64,000 nt of DNA, from positions 1 through 64,000 of the forward strand of contig JABGQA010000111.1 of the NCBI GenBank assembly GCA_018644665.1, written 5' to 3'. The notes below the pieces were generated by a model. That model ran no database searches. It was not told the origin of the DNA and saw only the letters and a program-made list of their open reading frames with translations. The stretch is from Candidatus Poribacteria bacterium. GTDB taxonomy: Bacteria; Poribacteria; WGA-4E; GCA-2687025. Positions 49,536 through 58,279 of the stretch are shown piece after piece. Each line of letters starts with the position of its first letter. Position 1 is the stretch's first letter. Position numbers and translations under genes: made by a program.

Positions 49536-50612
49536 TCATCCCTCCGCGACGCGGATGAACTCCTCGGCGTCCGCGCGTGACGGCGCGTGCATGTTGATCA
49601 GGAACGAGCCGAACTTCGCGCCGAACTCGCGCTTCAGGCCGCGCAGATTCTCGACGCTGCTGCACCCAATGAGCATCCGCTTACCGGCTTCTATCGTCTT
49701 GTGGTAGTAGGGCCACCAGCACGGGTGATCCGTGGGCTCCGCGCCGGCTCCGGGCGTCCATTGGAGCATGGTCAGACTGGACACCGAGAGCAGGCTGTCG
49801 TGGTGCTCCAGCGCCCCCGGGCCATCCCAGTGGTACATGCTGTAGCCGACGCGGTCGGTCATCTCGCGCAGCACGGGGACCATGAACTCCGCGAACATTT
49901 CGGGCGAGATCATCGCGCAGAAGTCGCACTGCAGCTTGGTCATTCTCCCGGGCGCCCAGGCCCAGAAGATGCTCCCGCCGACGGGGTCGCGGAACAGGTC
50001 GTACAGGACATCGTAGTAGCGGAAGTAGCGGTCGGTGATCTGTCTCAACGAGGCGTGGACCCAGTCGGGCCGGTCGACGAGGTCTGCCAGGAGCCGCTCC
50101 GTTCCGCGCATCGCGGCGAGCGTGTCCAGCCCTTCGATGAGGTCAGGGAACTCCAGGAGGAACTTGCCCTCGCCGAGGCGCAGGCACTCGCGGCCCAGGC
50201 GCTGCGTAAAGCGCCAGTACCGGTTGTCCTCGTGGTAGTCGAACGATGCGCTCTCGGGGGAGTCCATGCACGGCTTGCACCACACCGTCCCCGGCATCTC
50301 GACGCCCTCGCAGCCGAGGTAGAGGGCCAGGCAGTTCGGAGCCAGGCCGGGAGCTACGTGCGGCGTCGCCTCCGCCAGGTACTCGGTGTGCAGGCAGCTA
50401 CGGGCCGCCAGGTTCACGCGGTAGTCGTAGTCGCTCGTGGAGTAGTGCGTCACCCATCCTGGCGGCTGGGGAAGCGCGGGGATGTCCTCGAGGGGCTCCG
50501 CTCGCCGCGCCGTGACCTGCATCGCCGGTCGGCCGATGTCGCCGCCGTTCCACCAGGTGGTCAGCCGCTCGCGCACGTCGTCCATGTCCTCGCGGTATAG
50601 CAGTCCGGGCAT
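49536..50612 (-). CDS. URO-D/MtaA-like methyltransferase-superfamily protein A
   Basis: The 358-aa protein belongs to the uroporphyrinogen-decarboxylase superfamily, in the branch of uncharacterised proteins near corrinoid:CoM methyltransferases. N-terminal LTTWWNGGDIGRPAMQVTA and the later YSMYHWDGPGALEHHDSLL are typical of this branch. The His followed by KLQCDFCAMISPEMF offers Cys ligands, and TMLQWTPGAGAEPTDHP forms a barrel strand end. It is unlikely to be a haem-pathway decarboxylase. No corrinoid protein or methyltransferase activator is adjacent. ATG 50612 is chosen as the family-like N-terminus. Two further paralogues are at 58280 and 60888. Confidence 0.7.
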   Translation of the reverse strand: MPGLLYREDMDDVRERLTTWWNGGDIGRPAMQVTARRAEPLEDIPALPQPPGWVTHYSTSDYDYRVNLAARSCLHTEYLAEATPHVAPGLAPNCLALYLGCEGVEMPGTVWCKPCMDSPESASFDYHEDNRYWRFTQRLGRECLRLGEGKFLLEFPDLIEGLDTLAAMRGTERLLADLVDRPDWVHASLRQITDRYFRYYDVLYDLFRDPVGGSIFWAWAPGRMTKLQCDFCAMISPEMFAEFMVPVLREMTDRVGYSMYHWDGPGALEHHDSLLSVSSLTMLQWTPGAGAEPTDHPCWWPYYHKTIEAGKRMLIGCSSVENLRGLKREFGAKFGSFLINMHAPSRADAEEFIRVAEG

Positions 50613-50772
50613 GCGGTTCTCCGGCGTCTCGTCGGGGCGTTCGAGACAAGGAGTAGCCGGGCCATGCGCATTGCGCACGGCCGGCGGCATCGGTATCCTG
50701 CCGCGCAATCGCCATCATCACGCACATCGCCTCGGATGCCGTCCCGGCTAGTGGATGAGGAGAATCCGCGCC

Positions 50773-51462
50773 ATGAAGACCCCGATCTGCGTCTGTATTG
50801 CGCTCGCCTTCGCCTTGAATGTGCACGCGGTGGAGTGGGCCCACGTCGACATCCAAGAACACGCGACGACGGAACTCGACATCGAGTGGTGGACCGGGAA
50901 CGCGGGCGACAGCACGTACAGTCGTCTGCCTATCGGCGAGACCGCGGACTTCATCGGCCCCGACGGCCCCGTGCCGTTCCACATCGAGGTGGGCGCCATC
51001 GCCATCAACGGGACGAACGCCGCGCAGTTCCCCATGGAGGTTACGGGCATCCCCATCGAGGGGAAGGCGGAGTTCGTGTATTTCCTCCACGCCACGGGCT
51101 GGGAATTCGCCGGCGGCCCTAGCTACCAGTTCGTGCTGAACTACGACGACGGCTCGGAGGAGCGGCTGGACATGATCTCCAACGAGAACTCCGACGACTG
51201 GTGTCACCATGCGGCCGAGCCGCCCGACCCAGACTCGGTCTGGGGATGGGTCATGTTGGAAGGGCCCCCGTGCGACGGGTCGGGACTCATCAACACGCGG
51301 TGGGAGAACCCGAAGCCGAACGCTCGCATCGCGACGCTCGACATGGTCAGCCTGGGTACCGCCGCGGTGCCGATCATTGCCGGAGTCACGCTAGGCGAAG
51401 CGATCCTGGCCGTCGAGGCCGAAGGACGGCTGACGACGTCGTGGGCGCGGCTGAAGCAGTAG
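50773..51462 (+). CDS. Secreted beta-sandwich protein of unknown function
   Basis: The 229-aa protein has a signal peptide (KTPICVCIALAFALNVHA). The remainder looks like a galactose-binding-type beta-sandwich seen in secreted proteins of PVC-like and candidate phyla: FVYFLHATGWEFAG, YQFVLNYDDGSEERL, WWVML-like aromatic strand WGWVMLEG, INTRWENPKPNARIATLDM and a closing AVPIIAGVTL. A carbohydrate- or cell-surface-binding role is plausible. ATG 50773 follows AGGAG at nine bases. Function cannot be stated. Confidence 0.55.
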   Translation: MKTPICVCIALAFALNVHAVEWAHVDIQEHATTELDIEWWTGNAGDSTYSRLPIGETADFIGPDGPVPFHIEVGAIAINGTNAAQFPMEVTGIPIEGKAEFVYFLHATGWEFAGGPSYQFVLNYDDGSEERLDMISNENSDDWCHHAAEPPDPDSVWGWVMLEGPPCDGSGLINTRWENPKPNARIATLDMVSLGTAAVPIIAGVTLGEAILAVEAEGRLTTSWARLKQ

Positions 51463-51515
51463 GCCGAGGTCGACCAGTCGCCAGTGGTGTGCCACAGAGG
51501 ATCTGTGGGTTGCGC

Positions 51516-51558
51516 GTGGACCCCATCCTAACCTTCCCCAGGAAGGGAAGGCATCCAC
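51516..51558. repeat. Dispersed palindromic element, copy D
   Basis: GTGGA (51516-51520) pairs with TCCAC (51554-51558) outside. The lead is CCCCATCCTAA, and the inner stem CCTTCCC/GGGAAGG (51532-51538, 51545-51551) has a 6-nt loop. It lies between convergent genes, about 40 kb from copy B. Confidence 0.75.
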
Positions 51559-51590
51559 GCTCGCCCTGGATCACACGGTGCCCAACACGG

Positions 51591-52385
51591 TCACCGTGGT
51601 CTGTTGCCAGTCTGTCGGGAATGGGCGTGGGTCGCGAGCGTCACCTCAAGGGCCGCGAGGTGCGCGGCGACGCGGCGTTCAATGTCCCACGCCGCGCTCG
51701 GTGTCTCGGAGATGATGACGTGCGGCGCGTGGTACGCGAGCAGGTAGGGGGCGAGTCCGACCGTGCCCCACGACGAAGACACGGGGTACACGCCGGGCGT
51801 GATCGGCGGATCGTCCGGGTCGCTGTCGGCATCGATAGGGCCGATCTGCGCGACGCGCTCGATGATGCGCGCGCCAACGCCGCCCGTGTCGCGGCCGCCC
51901 TCGTACATGTAGAAGCCCTGGGTCTCCCAGTCCTCGTGGAAGTCCACGGCGCAGGCGAACTTGCGCTCGTGCAGGAGGGCCTTCAGGCCGATCGACTCCG
52001 GCGTCTCGTCCCCGTCGAACGCTCGGTTGATGTCCGCCCCGGCGCCGTTGTCACGCGTTTCCCGCACATACCCCGTCGGGTTCACGCACGGAACAACGAC
52101 AAAGGCGAACGACTGCGCGTACCCGGCAATCCTGTCCTCGAGGAAGCGCAAGGCGGCCTCGATGCCCGCGGGCTCGTCGCCGTGAACGCCGCCGGTCAGC
52201 AAGACCGACGGACGGTCGGATGTCGTGGCGGCCACCGTGACGTAGCGCATCGGGAGTCCGTCCACGGACCCGAAGTCGGCAACCGTGACTCCGGGGCCCG
52301 CCAACGCGTCGATACGCCGCGTGATGTCCTCGTAATCGCGCAATCGGCCGGCCCCCGGCTTAGTTTCGCTTCGCAGACGCTCCAT
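51591..52385 (-). CDS. M14-like zinc carboxypeptidase/aspartoacylase-type amidohydrolase
   Basis: The 264-aa protein has the M14/succinylglutamate-desuccinylase fold signatures: LLTGGVHGDEPAGIE provides zinc ligands His and Glu (HxxE), CVNPTGYVRETRDN and INRAF the substrate-binding Arg/Asn, CAVDFHEDW the third zinc His, and HVIISETP the catalytic Glu region. No signal peptide is visible, so it is probably cytoplasmic. Targets could be peptidoglycan-type or modified amino acids. Confidence 0.75.
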   Translation of the reverse strand: MERLRSETKPGAGRLRDYEDITRRIDALAGPGVTVADFGSVDGLPMRYVTVAATTSDRPSVLLTGGVHGDEPAGIEAALRFLEDRIAGYAQSFAFVVVPCVNPTGYVRETRDNGAGADINRAFDGDETPESIGLKALLHERKFACAVDFHEDWETQGFYMYEGGRDTGGVGARIIERVAQIGPIDADSDPDDPPITPGVYPVSSSWGTVGLAPYLLAYHAPHVIISETPSAAWDIERRVAAHLAALEVTLATHAHSRQTGNRPR

Positions 52386-52672
52386 TGTAAGCGACGGCCA
52401 GCGCCTTGCGCCGCCCTTTACCCGCGGACTCCACGACTCCGACGCGCAGCATGCGTACTCCGCGCGGCGGCCCGCCGCTTCGCCAACCGGTTACCCGCCA
52501 TCCGCACGGCCGACATGGCCCAACGCGTGCCGCAGTAGCGCTTTGGCGAGCTGCGATGTCTCCATCCCAGTTCTACCTGTGGGATGACACGCATCCGGTT
52601 CGTGGCGCACACTGTGGAGCGTGACGGCCAGGCGGGTCGAGGCAGCGCGGGCGCTTTACAGAGGAACACGGA

Positions 52673-53491
52673 ATGCACCGAGTTGAGCTGGGCAGCACGG
52701 GGATAGAGGGGTCGTATCTGACGTTCGGAACCGGTAGCACGACGCGGTCGGAGGGATCTGCGCAGGTGCGACTGGGCTTCGAGGCCTGTGTGGAGTTGCT
52801 GCAGTACGGCGTGGAGCAGGGCATCCGGTCCATAGACACCGCCGATGGGTACAAGTCTCACGCGCATGTGGCCGAGGTCATCAAGACGTTCGGCGTGGAC
52901 GCTCTGACACTGACGACGAAGACCGGCGCGCGAGACGCGGAGAAAGCCAAGGCCGACATCCCGCGATTCCTCGATGAGCTTGGCGTAGAGCACATCGACG
53001 TGCTGCTGATGCACTACATGACGGAGCGTGATTGGCCGACAACGCAGGCGCCCGTGATGGACGTCCTGTCGGAGTACAAGGAGCGGGGCGTCATCGGGGC
53101 GGTGGGCGTGTCGTGCCACGACTTCGGGGCTCTGGAGTCCGCCGCGTCCGAGGAGTGGGTGGATGTGATCCTGGCGCGCATCAACCACGATGGCGCCGAG
53201 ATGGACGGGTCTCCCGCGGACATCACGACGGTGCTGCAACGCGCACACGCCGCCGACAAGGCCGTCTGCGGGATGAAGATATTCGCCGAAGGGCCGCTTG
53301 CTTCCGATTATCGCGGCGCCATCCGGTTCGCGTACGAACTCGACTGCGTGGACGCGCTGACGATCGGCATGGAGAGCGTCGCGGACGTGGACGCCAACGT
53401 CGCATACATCGACGAGTTGCACAGCGCGACGCCACCAACCGCGGCGACACTGCCTCGCCCGAGGCCGACCGCCGACGGCGCGCCCGCATAG
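52673..53491 (+). CDS. Aldo/keto reductase, tandem copy 1
   Basis: This 272-aa single-domain AKR has SIDTADGYKSHAH (catalytic Asp; the Tyr is shifted), TLTTKTGARDAEKA (Lys) and DVLLMHYM (His). GMKIFAEGPLASDY and TIGMES complete the barrel. GAGGAACACGG precedes the ATG. It lacks the Fe-S tail of the AKR at 35.9 kb. A paralogue follows 67 bases downstream with the same length and motif order, so a tandem duplication is clear. Confidence 0.85.
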   Translation: MHRVELGSTGIEGSYLTFGTGSTTRSEGSAQVRLGFEACVELLQYGVEQGIRSIDTADGYKSHAHVAEVIKTFGVDALTLTTKTGARDAEKAKADIPRFLDELGVEHIDVLLMHYMTERDWPTTQAPVMDVLSEYKERGVIGAVGVSCHDFGALESAASEEWVDVILARINHDGAEMDGSPADITTVLQRAHAADKAVCGMKIFAEGPLASDYRGAIRFAYELDCVDALTIGMESVADVDANVAYIDELHSATPPTAATLPRPRPTADGAPA

Positions 53492-53558
53492 CCACGGGCT
53501 CCCGACGCATGGCTTACAATGGCCGTGCTGATCGACGGATTCATAGGAGGTAGGCTGC

Positions 53559-54359
53559 ATGCACAAGGTGATGCTGGGCAGGACGGGCATCGAAAGCTCG
53601 TATCTGTCCATTGGGACCGGGACGGTCGGAGGCGGCAATGAGTCGAATCAGACGCGGCTCGGGCATAGCGAGCTTGTGGAGCTTTTCGGCTACGCGCATG
53701 ACAAGGGCGTGACGGCCATCGACTGCGCGGACTCGTACGGCTCGCATCCGCATGTGGCGGACCACGTTCGAGCGGTCGGACGGGACAACGTGTTCATCGC
53801 GACGAAGACGGGCGCCAAGGACGCCGAGAAGGCCCGCGCCGACATCGCCCGGTACCTCACCGAACTGGATACCGATCGCCTGGACGTCGTGCTGATGCAC
53901 GGCATGGGACACTCGAACTGGCCTGCCGATCGACGCCCGGTCATGGACGTTCTCTCGGAGTTCAAGCGGCAGGGGGTCATCGGCGCGGTCGGGGTGTCGT
54001 GCCACGACCACGGCGCGCTGCGTTCCGCGGCCGACGCGGATTGGGTGGACTTCGTACTCGCCCGGATCAACTACGACGGCGTGCGCATGGACGGCTCGCC
54101 CGAGGAGATCGTCGCCACGCTGCGCCGCACACACGCTGCCGGGAAGGCGGTGTGTGGGATGAAGATCGTCGGGCAAGGGCCGCTTGTCGAGCAGTATCGG
54201 GACGCCATCAAGTACGTCTACGACCTCGACTGCGTGGACATGATGACGATCGGCATGGAGTCCCGCGCGGAGGTCGACGCGAACGTGGCGTGCATCGAGG
54301 AGTTGCATGGGGCCGTCCCGCCTCCGGCGGCCGTCGCCACCGAGGGCCTGCGGGCGTAG
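53559..54359 (+). CDS. Aldo/keto reductase, tandem copy 2
   Basis: The 266-aa paralogue of the preceding gene has AIDCADSYGSHPH (Asp, with Tyr in the standard position), FIATKTGAKDAEKA (Lys) and DVVLMHGMGHSNWP (His). Many blocks are shared with copy 1, for example PVMDVLSEFKRQGVIGAVG and GKAVCGMK. The ribosome-binding site TAGGAGGTAG is excellent. The APH-type kinase begins 19 bases after its stop, so the three plus-strand genes are likely one transcript. Confidence 0.86.
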   Translation: MHKVMLGRTGIESSYLSIGTGTVGGGNESNQTRLGHSELVELFGYAHDKGVTAIDCADSYGSHPHVADHVRAVGRDNVFIATKTGAKDAEKARADIARYLTELDTDRLDVVLMHGMGHSNWPADRRPVMDVLSEFKRQGVIGAVGVSCHDHGALRSAADADWVDFVLARINYDGVRMDGSPEEIVATLRRTHAAGKAVCGMKIVGQGPLVEQYRDAIKYVYDLDCVDMMTIGMESRAEVDANVACIEELHGAVPPPAAVATEGLRA

Positions 54360-54378
54360 CCGGACGCTCGCCCGACAT

Positions 54379-55251
54379 ATGCCTCCGACGAGCGAACTCG
54401 ACCACTGCCTCGCGCAGATCCGCCAGGACATGCCCGAACTGCGTGCGCAGTCGGTCCGCGTCGCCAACGACGGGCAGTACAACGATGTGGTGATCGTCGA
54501 CGACCGACTGGTCTGTCGCTTTCCGAAGCGCGAGGCGCACATTGCGGCGGCGGAGGCGTCGGTAGCGCTCCTGAACCGCGTCTACGAGCGCCTTCCGCTG
54601 CCCGTGCCACGCCCTACCGAAGTCCGACTGAGCGGTCGTCCCGTCGGGTCGGCGTACGTCGCCTACGAGGTGATCGCTGGCGAGCCGTTCCACTGCGAGG
54701 TCTGGGATTCCGTCGCCGATGACGATGTCCGGCGACGTATCGTACGGCAGTTGGCGGAGTTCCTCCGCTCCCTGCACAGCGTAGACCTGGCCCGTGTGGC
54801 CGACCTGCCGTTGCCCGACGCGGACGCCGAGGCTTGGGGGACGATGTACGCCTCGATCCGCGCCCGGCTCTTCGAGCACATGCGACCCGAAGCGCGGGCT
54901 GAGGTCGCGGACCACTTCGAAGCGTTGCTTGCTGGTCTGGACTTCACGCCACGGTTGATCCACGGCGACTTCGGGACTTCGAACCTGCTGTACAGCCCGA
55001 CTGGGCAACGCATCACGGGGGTCATCGACTTCGACGGCTCGGGCCCGGGCGACCCGGCGACGGACATCGCCGCGCTGATGTCGTACGGAGACGAGTTCAT
55101 GGCGCTGCTTGTGGAGGAGTACCCCGTGAGCGATGCCATGCTCGCGCGGGCGAGGCTGTACCGCGGGACATTCGCGCTTCAGGAGGCGCTGTTCGGTATC
55201 GAGCACGGCGACACCGAGGCGTTGGCCGCGGGCATCGAGGAGTACCGCTGA
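54379..55251 (+). CDS. APH-type phosphotransferase, third paralogue
   Basis: The 290-aa kinase has the clearest APH signature of the three in this window: RLIHGDFGTSNLL (catalytic Asp, Asn) and GVIDFDGSGPGDPATDIA (metal Asp). RLVCRFPKRE carries the likely ATP Lys, followed by LPLPVPRPTEVRL and the YEVIAGEPF hinge. This form is closest to the aminoglycoside/macrolide-phosphotransferase-like group, though most members phosphorylate unknown metabolites. ATG 54379 is the first start outside the upstream AKR gene. It converges with the ankyrin gene, seven bases between stops. Confidence 0.85.
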   Translation: MPPTSELDHCLAQIRQDMPELRAQSVRVANDGQYNDVVIVDDRLVCRFPKREAHIAAAEASVALLNRVYERLPLPVPRPTEVRLSGRPVGSAYVAYEVIAGEPFHCEVWDSVADDDVRRRIVRQLAEFLRSLHSVDLARVADLPLPDADAEAWGTMYASIRARLFEHMRPEARAEVADHFEALLAGLDFTPRLIHGDFGTSNLLYSPTGQRITGVIDFDGSGPGDPATDIAALMSYGDEFMALLVEEYPVSDAMLARARLYRGTFALQEALFGIEHGDTEALAAGIEEYR

Positions 55252-55258
55252 CGCGGAG

Positions 55259-56275
55259 TCAGGCTCCGAGGAGCGCGCGTAGCCTGGTGGCCACGGACGC
55301 GTCCGGCGTGGCTATGTGATCGACCGGTAGCATCCCACCTCGGCCAGGTTTCGCCGGGTCGACGCCGACGGACAACAGCAACTCTACCGTCTGGGTGTCC
55401 GAGGCCGCCACGGCCCGCGTGAGCGCGGTCGCCGCCCAGCGATTCTCCGCGTTGGCGTCGGCTCCGGCATCGAGAAGAGCGCGCGCCGTTTCGACTCGCC
55501 CGTGCGTGCAAGCCGCCATCAAGGGCGTGTCCTCGCTGTCGTCTCTGGCCTCTAGCTGTGACGGGTCTGCGTCCACAATCGCGCTGACGACCTCCGTCAG
55601 GCCCAGCGCCGCTGCCGCGTGCGCGGGTACGTCGGAGCCGAGTTCGATTAGCGCCATCGCCACATCTTCGTGGCCGTAGTGTGCGGCTTCCTCTAACGGG
55701 GTGCGGTTCCGCTTCAGGCTTCGCCGGCCGAGGAGCGGCGGGTACGCCGTCGCGTGCGTCCGGGCGACGTCGACATCACCCACCATGGCCGCGGTGAAGA
55801 TGTCGTGACGCGCACCGCCGTCCAGCAGCACGCTGACCTTGTTCGGGTGAGGGCCGTCGGCCTCGGTGTGCTCGATTGCGGCGTAGAGAGCCGTTTCCGC
55901 TGATCCAGGCGCGTTCGGATCGGCGCCCGCGTCGAGTAGGACACGCAGCATCTCCACGTCGCCCTCCCACGCCGCGAGGACGATCGCCGGAGCGATGCCC
56001 TTGTTCTCGTTGTAGCCGAGGGCGTTCACGTCGGCGCCGCGGCCGATGAGCATTGCCATCGTCTCCGCCCGGCCGGCTCGGATAGCGATGTGGGTCAGCG
56101 GCGTGTTCGTCTTGTATGCCGCGGGTGGCGCGGCGTGGGCGTCTGGCGCGCGTTCGTGGACCGCCTGCGGTCGGGCGTCGAGTACGGCGCGCGCGCCATC
56201 GATGTCGTTCGCGTCGAGCGCCACCCATAGGTCGGGCGTCGCCGGAGCATGGGTGGACGGGTGATCCGGCGCCAT
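55259..56275 (-). CDS. Ankyrin-repeat protein
   Basis: The 338-aa cytosolic protein is built of about eight ankyrin repeats. Clear units include NTPLTHIAIRAGRAETMAMLIGRGADVNA (shown here only as an overall pattern of TPLxxAxxxG and LLxxGADxN), APAIVLAAWEGDVEMLRVLL, DTPLMAACTHGRVETARALL and ATALTRAVAASDTQTVELLL. There is no catalytic domain. It is likely a protein-binding module with an unknown partner. The ATG at 56275 has AGGAGAC just upstream; a GTG at 56299 would extend it by eight residues. Confidence 0.8.
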   Translation of the reverse strand: MAPDHPSTHAPATPDLWVALDANDIDGARAVLDARPQAVHERAPDAHAAPPAAYKTNTPLTHIAIRAGRAETMAMLIGRGADVNALGYNENKGIAPAIVLAAWEGDVEMLRVLLDAGADPNAPGSAETALYAAIEHTEADGPHPNKVSVLLDGGARHDIFTAAMVGDVDVARTHATAYPPLLGRRSLKRNRTPLEEAAHYGHEDVAMALIELGSDVPAHAAAALGLTEVVSAIVDADPSQLEARDDSEDTPLMAACTHGRVETARALLDAGADANAENRWAATALTRAVAASDTQTVELLLSVGVDPAKPGRGGMLPVDHIATPDASVATRLRALLGA

Positions 56276-56369
56276 TTCGTCTCCTGTATCCTGAGCCACG
56301 AGCCGCTATTCGAGACCAACGTGACATCCCAGCACGACGTTGCACGGCGCGTCGTTGAGCCGCGCGTCC

Positions 56370-56397
56370 TGAACCGCGCGGCGTGAACCGCGCGGCT
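56370..56397. repeat. 14-bp near-perfect tandem repeat
   Basis: Two copies of TGAACCGCGCGGC plus one variable base stand head to tail (56370-56383, 56384-56397) in the divergent region between the ankyrin and calycin-like genes. They could be slippage products or a regulator site. Confidence 0.4.
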
Positions 56398-56477
56398 GGC
56401 GCAACGTGTCGGCGTGACACGCCGTAGACCGTCCGTGACGTGTTTGGACGAGAGAATCCAGCGTCAAGGGGGCAACA

Positions 56478-56945
56478 ATGACCGACGAGGGCACGCAGCG
56501 TAAGGGCGACGCGACGCTGAGGTTCTTCGCGCCGTTGGTGGACCGGACGTGGGTCGCCGAAGGTGACGGCCCGATGGGGAAGTACACGTGCGAACGTCGC
56601 TTCGAGCGCGTGCTCCAGCGGAAGTACGTGCGCATGACCGTGACATGGGATCTCGGCGAGAAGACGTATGAAGAGACCGCCATGTTCGGCCGTGACCCAC
56701 GCGAGAAGCGTCTCGAGTTCTGGTCGTTCCAGTCGGACGGGAAGAACTCGCACGGCGTCTGCGTGGCCGCGGATGATGCGCCGGACGGAGCCGTCGTGTT
56801 CGAGGCTCAGATGCCCGCGGGCCTGGCGCGCCTAGTCATGTGGCTGACCGACGATCGGGAACGTCTGCGCGTCGCCGTTGAGAGTCACTCTAAGAAGGGC
56901 TGGAACAGGTTCCTAGACCAGAGCCACGTTCCTCAGGAGGGCTAG
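56478..56945 (+). CDS. Small beta-barrel protein, DUF1579/calycin-like
   Basis: This 155-aa cytosolic protein alternates short strands consistent with a calycin/lipocalin-like barrel: GKYTCERRFERVL, KYVRMTVTWDLG, TYEETAMFGRDP, KRLEFWSFQSDG, AVVFEAQMP and ERLRVAVES. It resembles DUF1579-type or nitrobindin-like proteins in pattern only. Binding of a hydrophobic ligand or haem is a possibility but no diagnostic His is evident. AAGGGGGC lies before the ATG. A hairpin follows at 56974. Confidence 0.5.
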   Translation: MTDEGTQRKGDATLRFFAPLVDRTWVAEGDGPMGKYTCERRFERVLQRKYVRMTVTWDLGEKTYEETAMFGRDPREKRLEFWSFQSDGKNSHGVCVAADDAPDGAVVFEAQMPAGLARLVMWLTDDRERLRVAVESHSKKGWNRFLDQSHVPQEG

Positions 56946-56973
56946 GACAACATTGCTCGCAAGGCGCCGACCC

Positions 56974-57003
56974 CGTTGGGCGGGGGGAACGCCGCGCCCA
57001 ACG
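56974..57003. terminator. Stem-loop between convergent genes
   Basis: A perfect 9-bp stem, CGTTGGGCG (56974-56982) with CGCCCAACG (56995-57003), has a 12-nt loop. It lies between the calycin-like gene stop and the NnrS-like gene stop, so it is placed as a shared terminator. No T-tract is seen. Confidence 0.5.
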
Positions 57004-57044
57004 TCAGTTCATCCTGGCGGCGCCCGTGACACATGCCTTCACGA

Positions 57045-58109
57045 CTACGCGGACGACGCCTGGGCAGGCGCGCGACGCGACGCCGACGCCACGATGACCA
57101 CGAATAGGACGACCGCGGTTGCGTTGCTGAGCCCGCCATAGCGCCACCCCGGAACCCACACGATGAGATCGCCCAGGACGCGCATGGCGAGCGTCGCGTG
57201 CAGGAGGATGACGGGGACGTAGAACCCACGGTGAAAGCGCATCGTGAAGCCGAGCACCGTCGGGAAGATCACCGGCGCGTGGCCGAGGATCATCGACATC
57301 ACGAAGCCCAGGAAGAACGAGTGCAGTATGGCGTCGTAGCGGAGGACGCCCACCCAGCCACCGAAGGCGATCCACAGGACGCCCGCGACGCCCAGCCATC
57401 CGTATCCGATGAGTAAGCAGAGCGCGGAGAACCGCGGCACGCCGGACGCGCGCACGGTGCGTCGCGCCATGTCGTACCTGGCGAGCCATGCGGCCGCCGC
57501 CAGGAAGCCCACGCCCACGAGCCGGGCTCCGGCGTCGTAGGCGACTGCGCCGACCACCGCGCCCACCACTGTGAGGGCGATGATGACCGCGAACGCGCGG
57601 CGGGCGCGACGGGACACGACCACCATCCTCGAAAGTTGTAGGCGTTCACCGAGGATCGTCAGCGCGAGGAAGCACATCCACGACGGGACGAGCCTGTAGA
57701 GCGGCGCGCCGAGTAACCACGCGACGTTCGATCCCACCCAACACGCCGAGCCGAGACCCATCGTCGCGAGCGACCACGACCGGTGGACGCGCAGCAGGGA
57801 CACGAACGTGAGGGCGGCGACAACACTCCCGGCGAGTATTACCGCGGCCGCGATACGCCAGGGCGCCCCGCCAACGAGCGACAACGCCGCGGCGCCCGTC
57901 AACAAGGGCGCCAGGTAGGCCCATCGCTTGCCCGTCGCGATGGCGCGTTCGAGGGAGATCACCGTGCCGAGGAAGCCGGACACCATCAGGGGGCCGTGCC
58001 AGCGCGTGTGGTTGATCGACAGTTCGAGCCAACCCATGCGCGCGACGCCCGCGAAGAGGCCCGATACGAGTGCCATCATACCGAGCGCCATGAAGGGAAT
58101 GCGTCGCAT
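57045..58109 (-). CDS. NnrS-like polytopic haem/copper membrane protein
   Basis: The 354-aa protein has about 10-12 hydrophobic helices and the conserved blocks of the NnrS family: SINHTRWHGPLMVSGFLGTVISLERA near the start (given here in two parts, INHTRWHG and MVSGFLGTVISLERA) and HSFFLGFVMSMILGHAPVIFP with several histidines. NnrS proteins are linked to nitric-oxide stress and denitrification in other bacteria. ATG 58109 begins the first helix. No NO reductase is adjacent. A link to the globin receptor is only speculation. Confidence 0.7.
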   Translation of the reverse strand: MRRIPFMALGMMALVSGLFAGVARMGWLELSINHTRWHGPLMVSGFLGTVISLERAIATGKRWAYLAPLLTGAAALSLVGGAPWRIAAAVILAGSVVAALTFVSLLRVHRSWSLATMGLGSACWVGSNVAWLLGAPLYRLVPSWMCFLALTILGERLQLSRMVVVSRRARRAFAVIIALTVVGAVVGAVAYDAGARLVGVGFLAAAAWLARYDMARRTVRASGVPRFSALCLLIGYGWLGVAGVLWIAFGGWVGVLRYDAILHSFFLGFVMSMILGHAPVIFPTVLGFTMRFHRGFYVPVILLHATLAMRVLGDLIVWVPGWRYGGLSNATAVVLFVVIVASASRRAPAQASSA

Positions 58110-58279
58110 GTGGGCCTCGGTTGAGAGCGCGTCGTCCCCACAGAATACTGGCACGCCGGCGCCGACTCGACAATCGCTCCGCGCGTCCGCCCGCGCGAGT
58201 CTTACATCCCCGCGCAACCTCGGCTAGATGTTCCTGTGACCGAGCCTCGAACAAGCCCTGCCGGAGTGAGGAGCCACCT

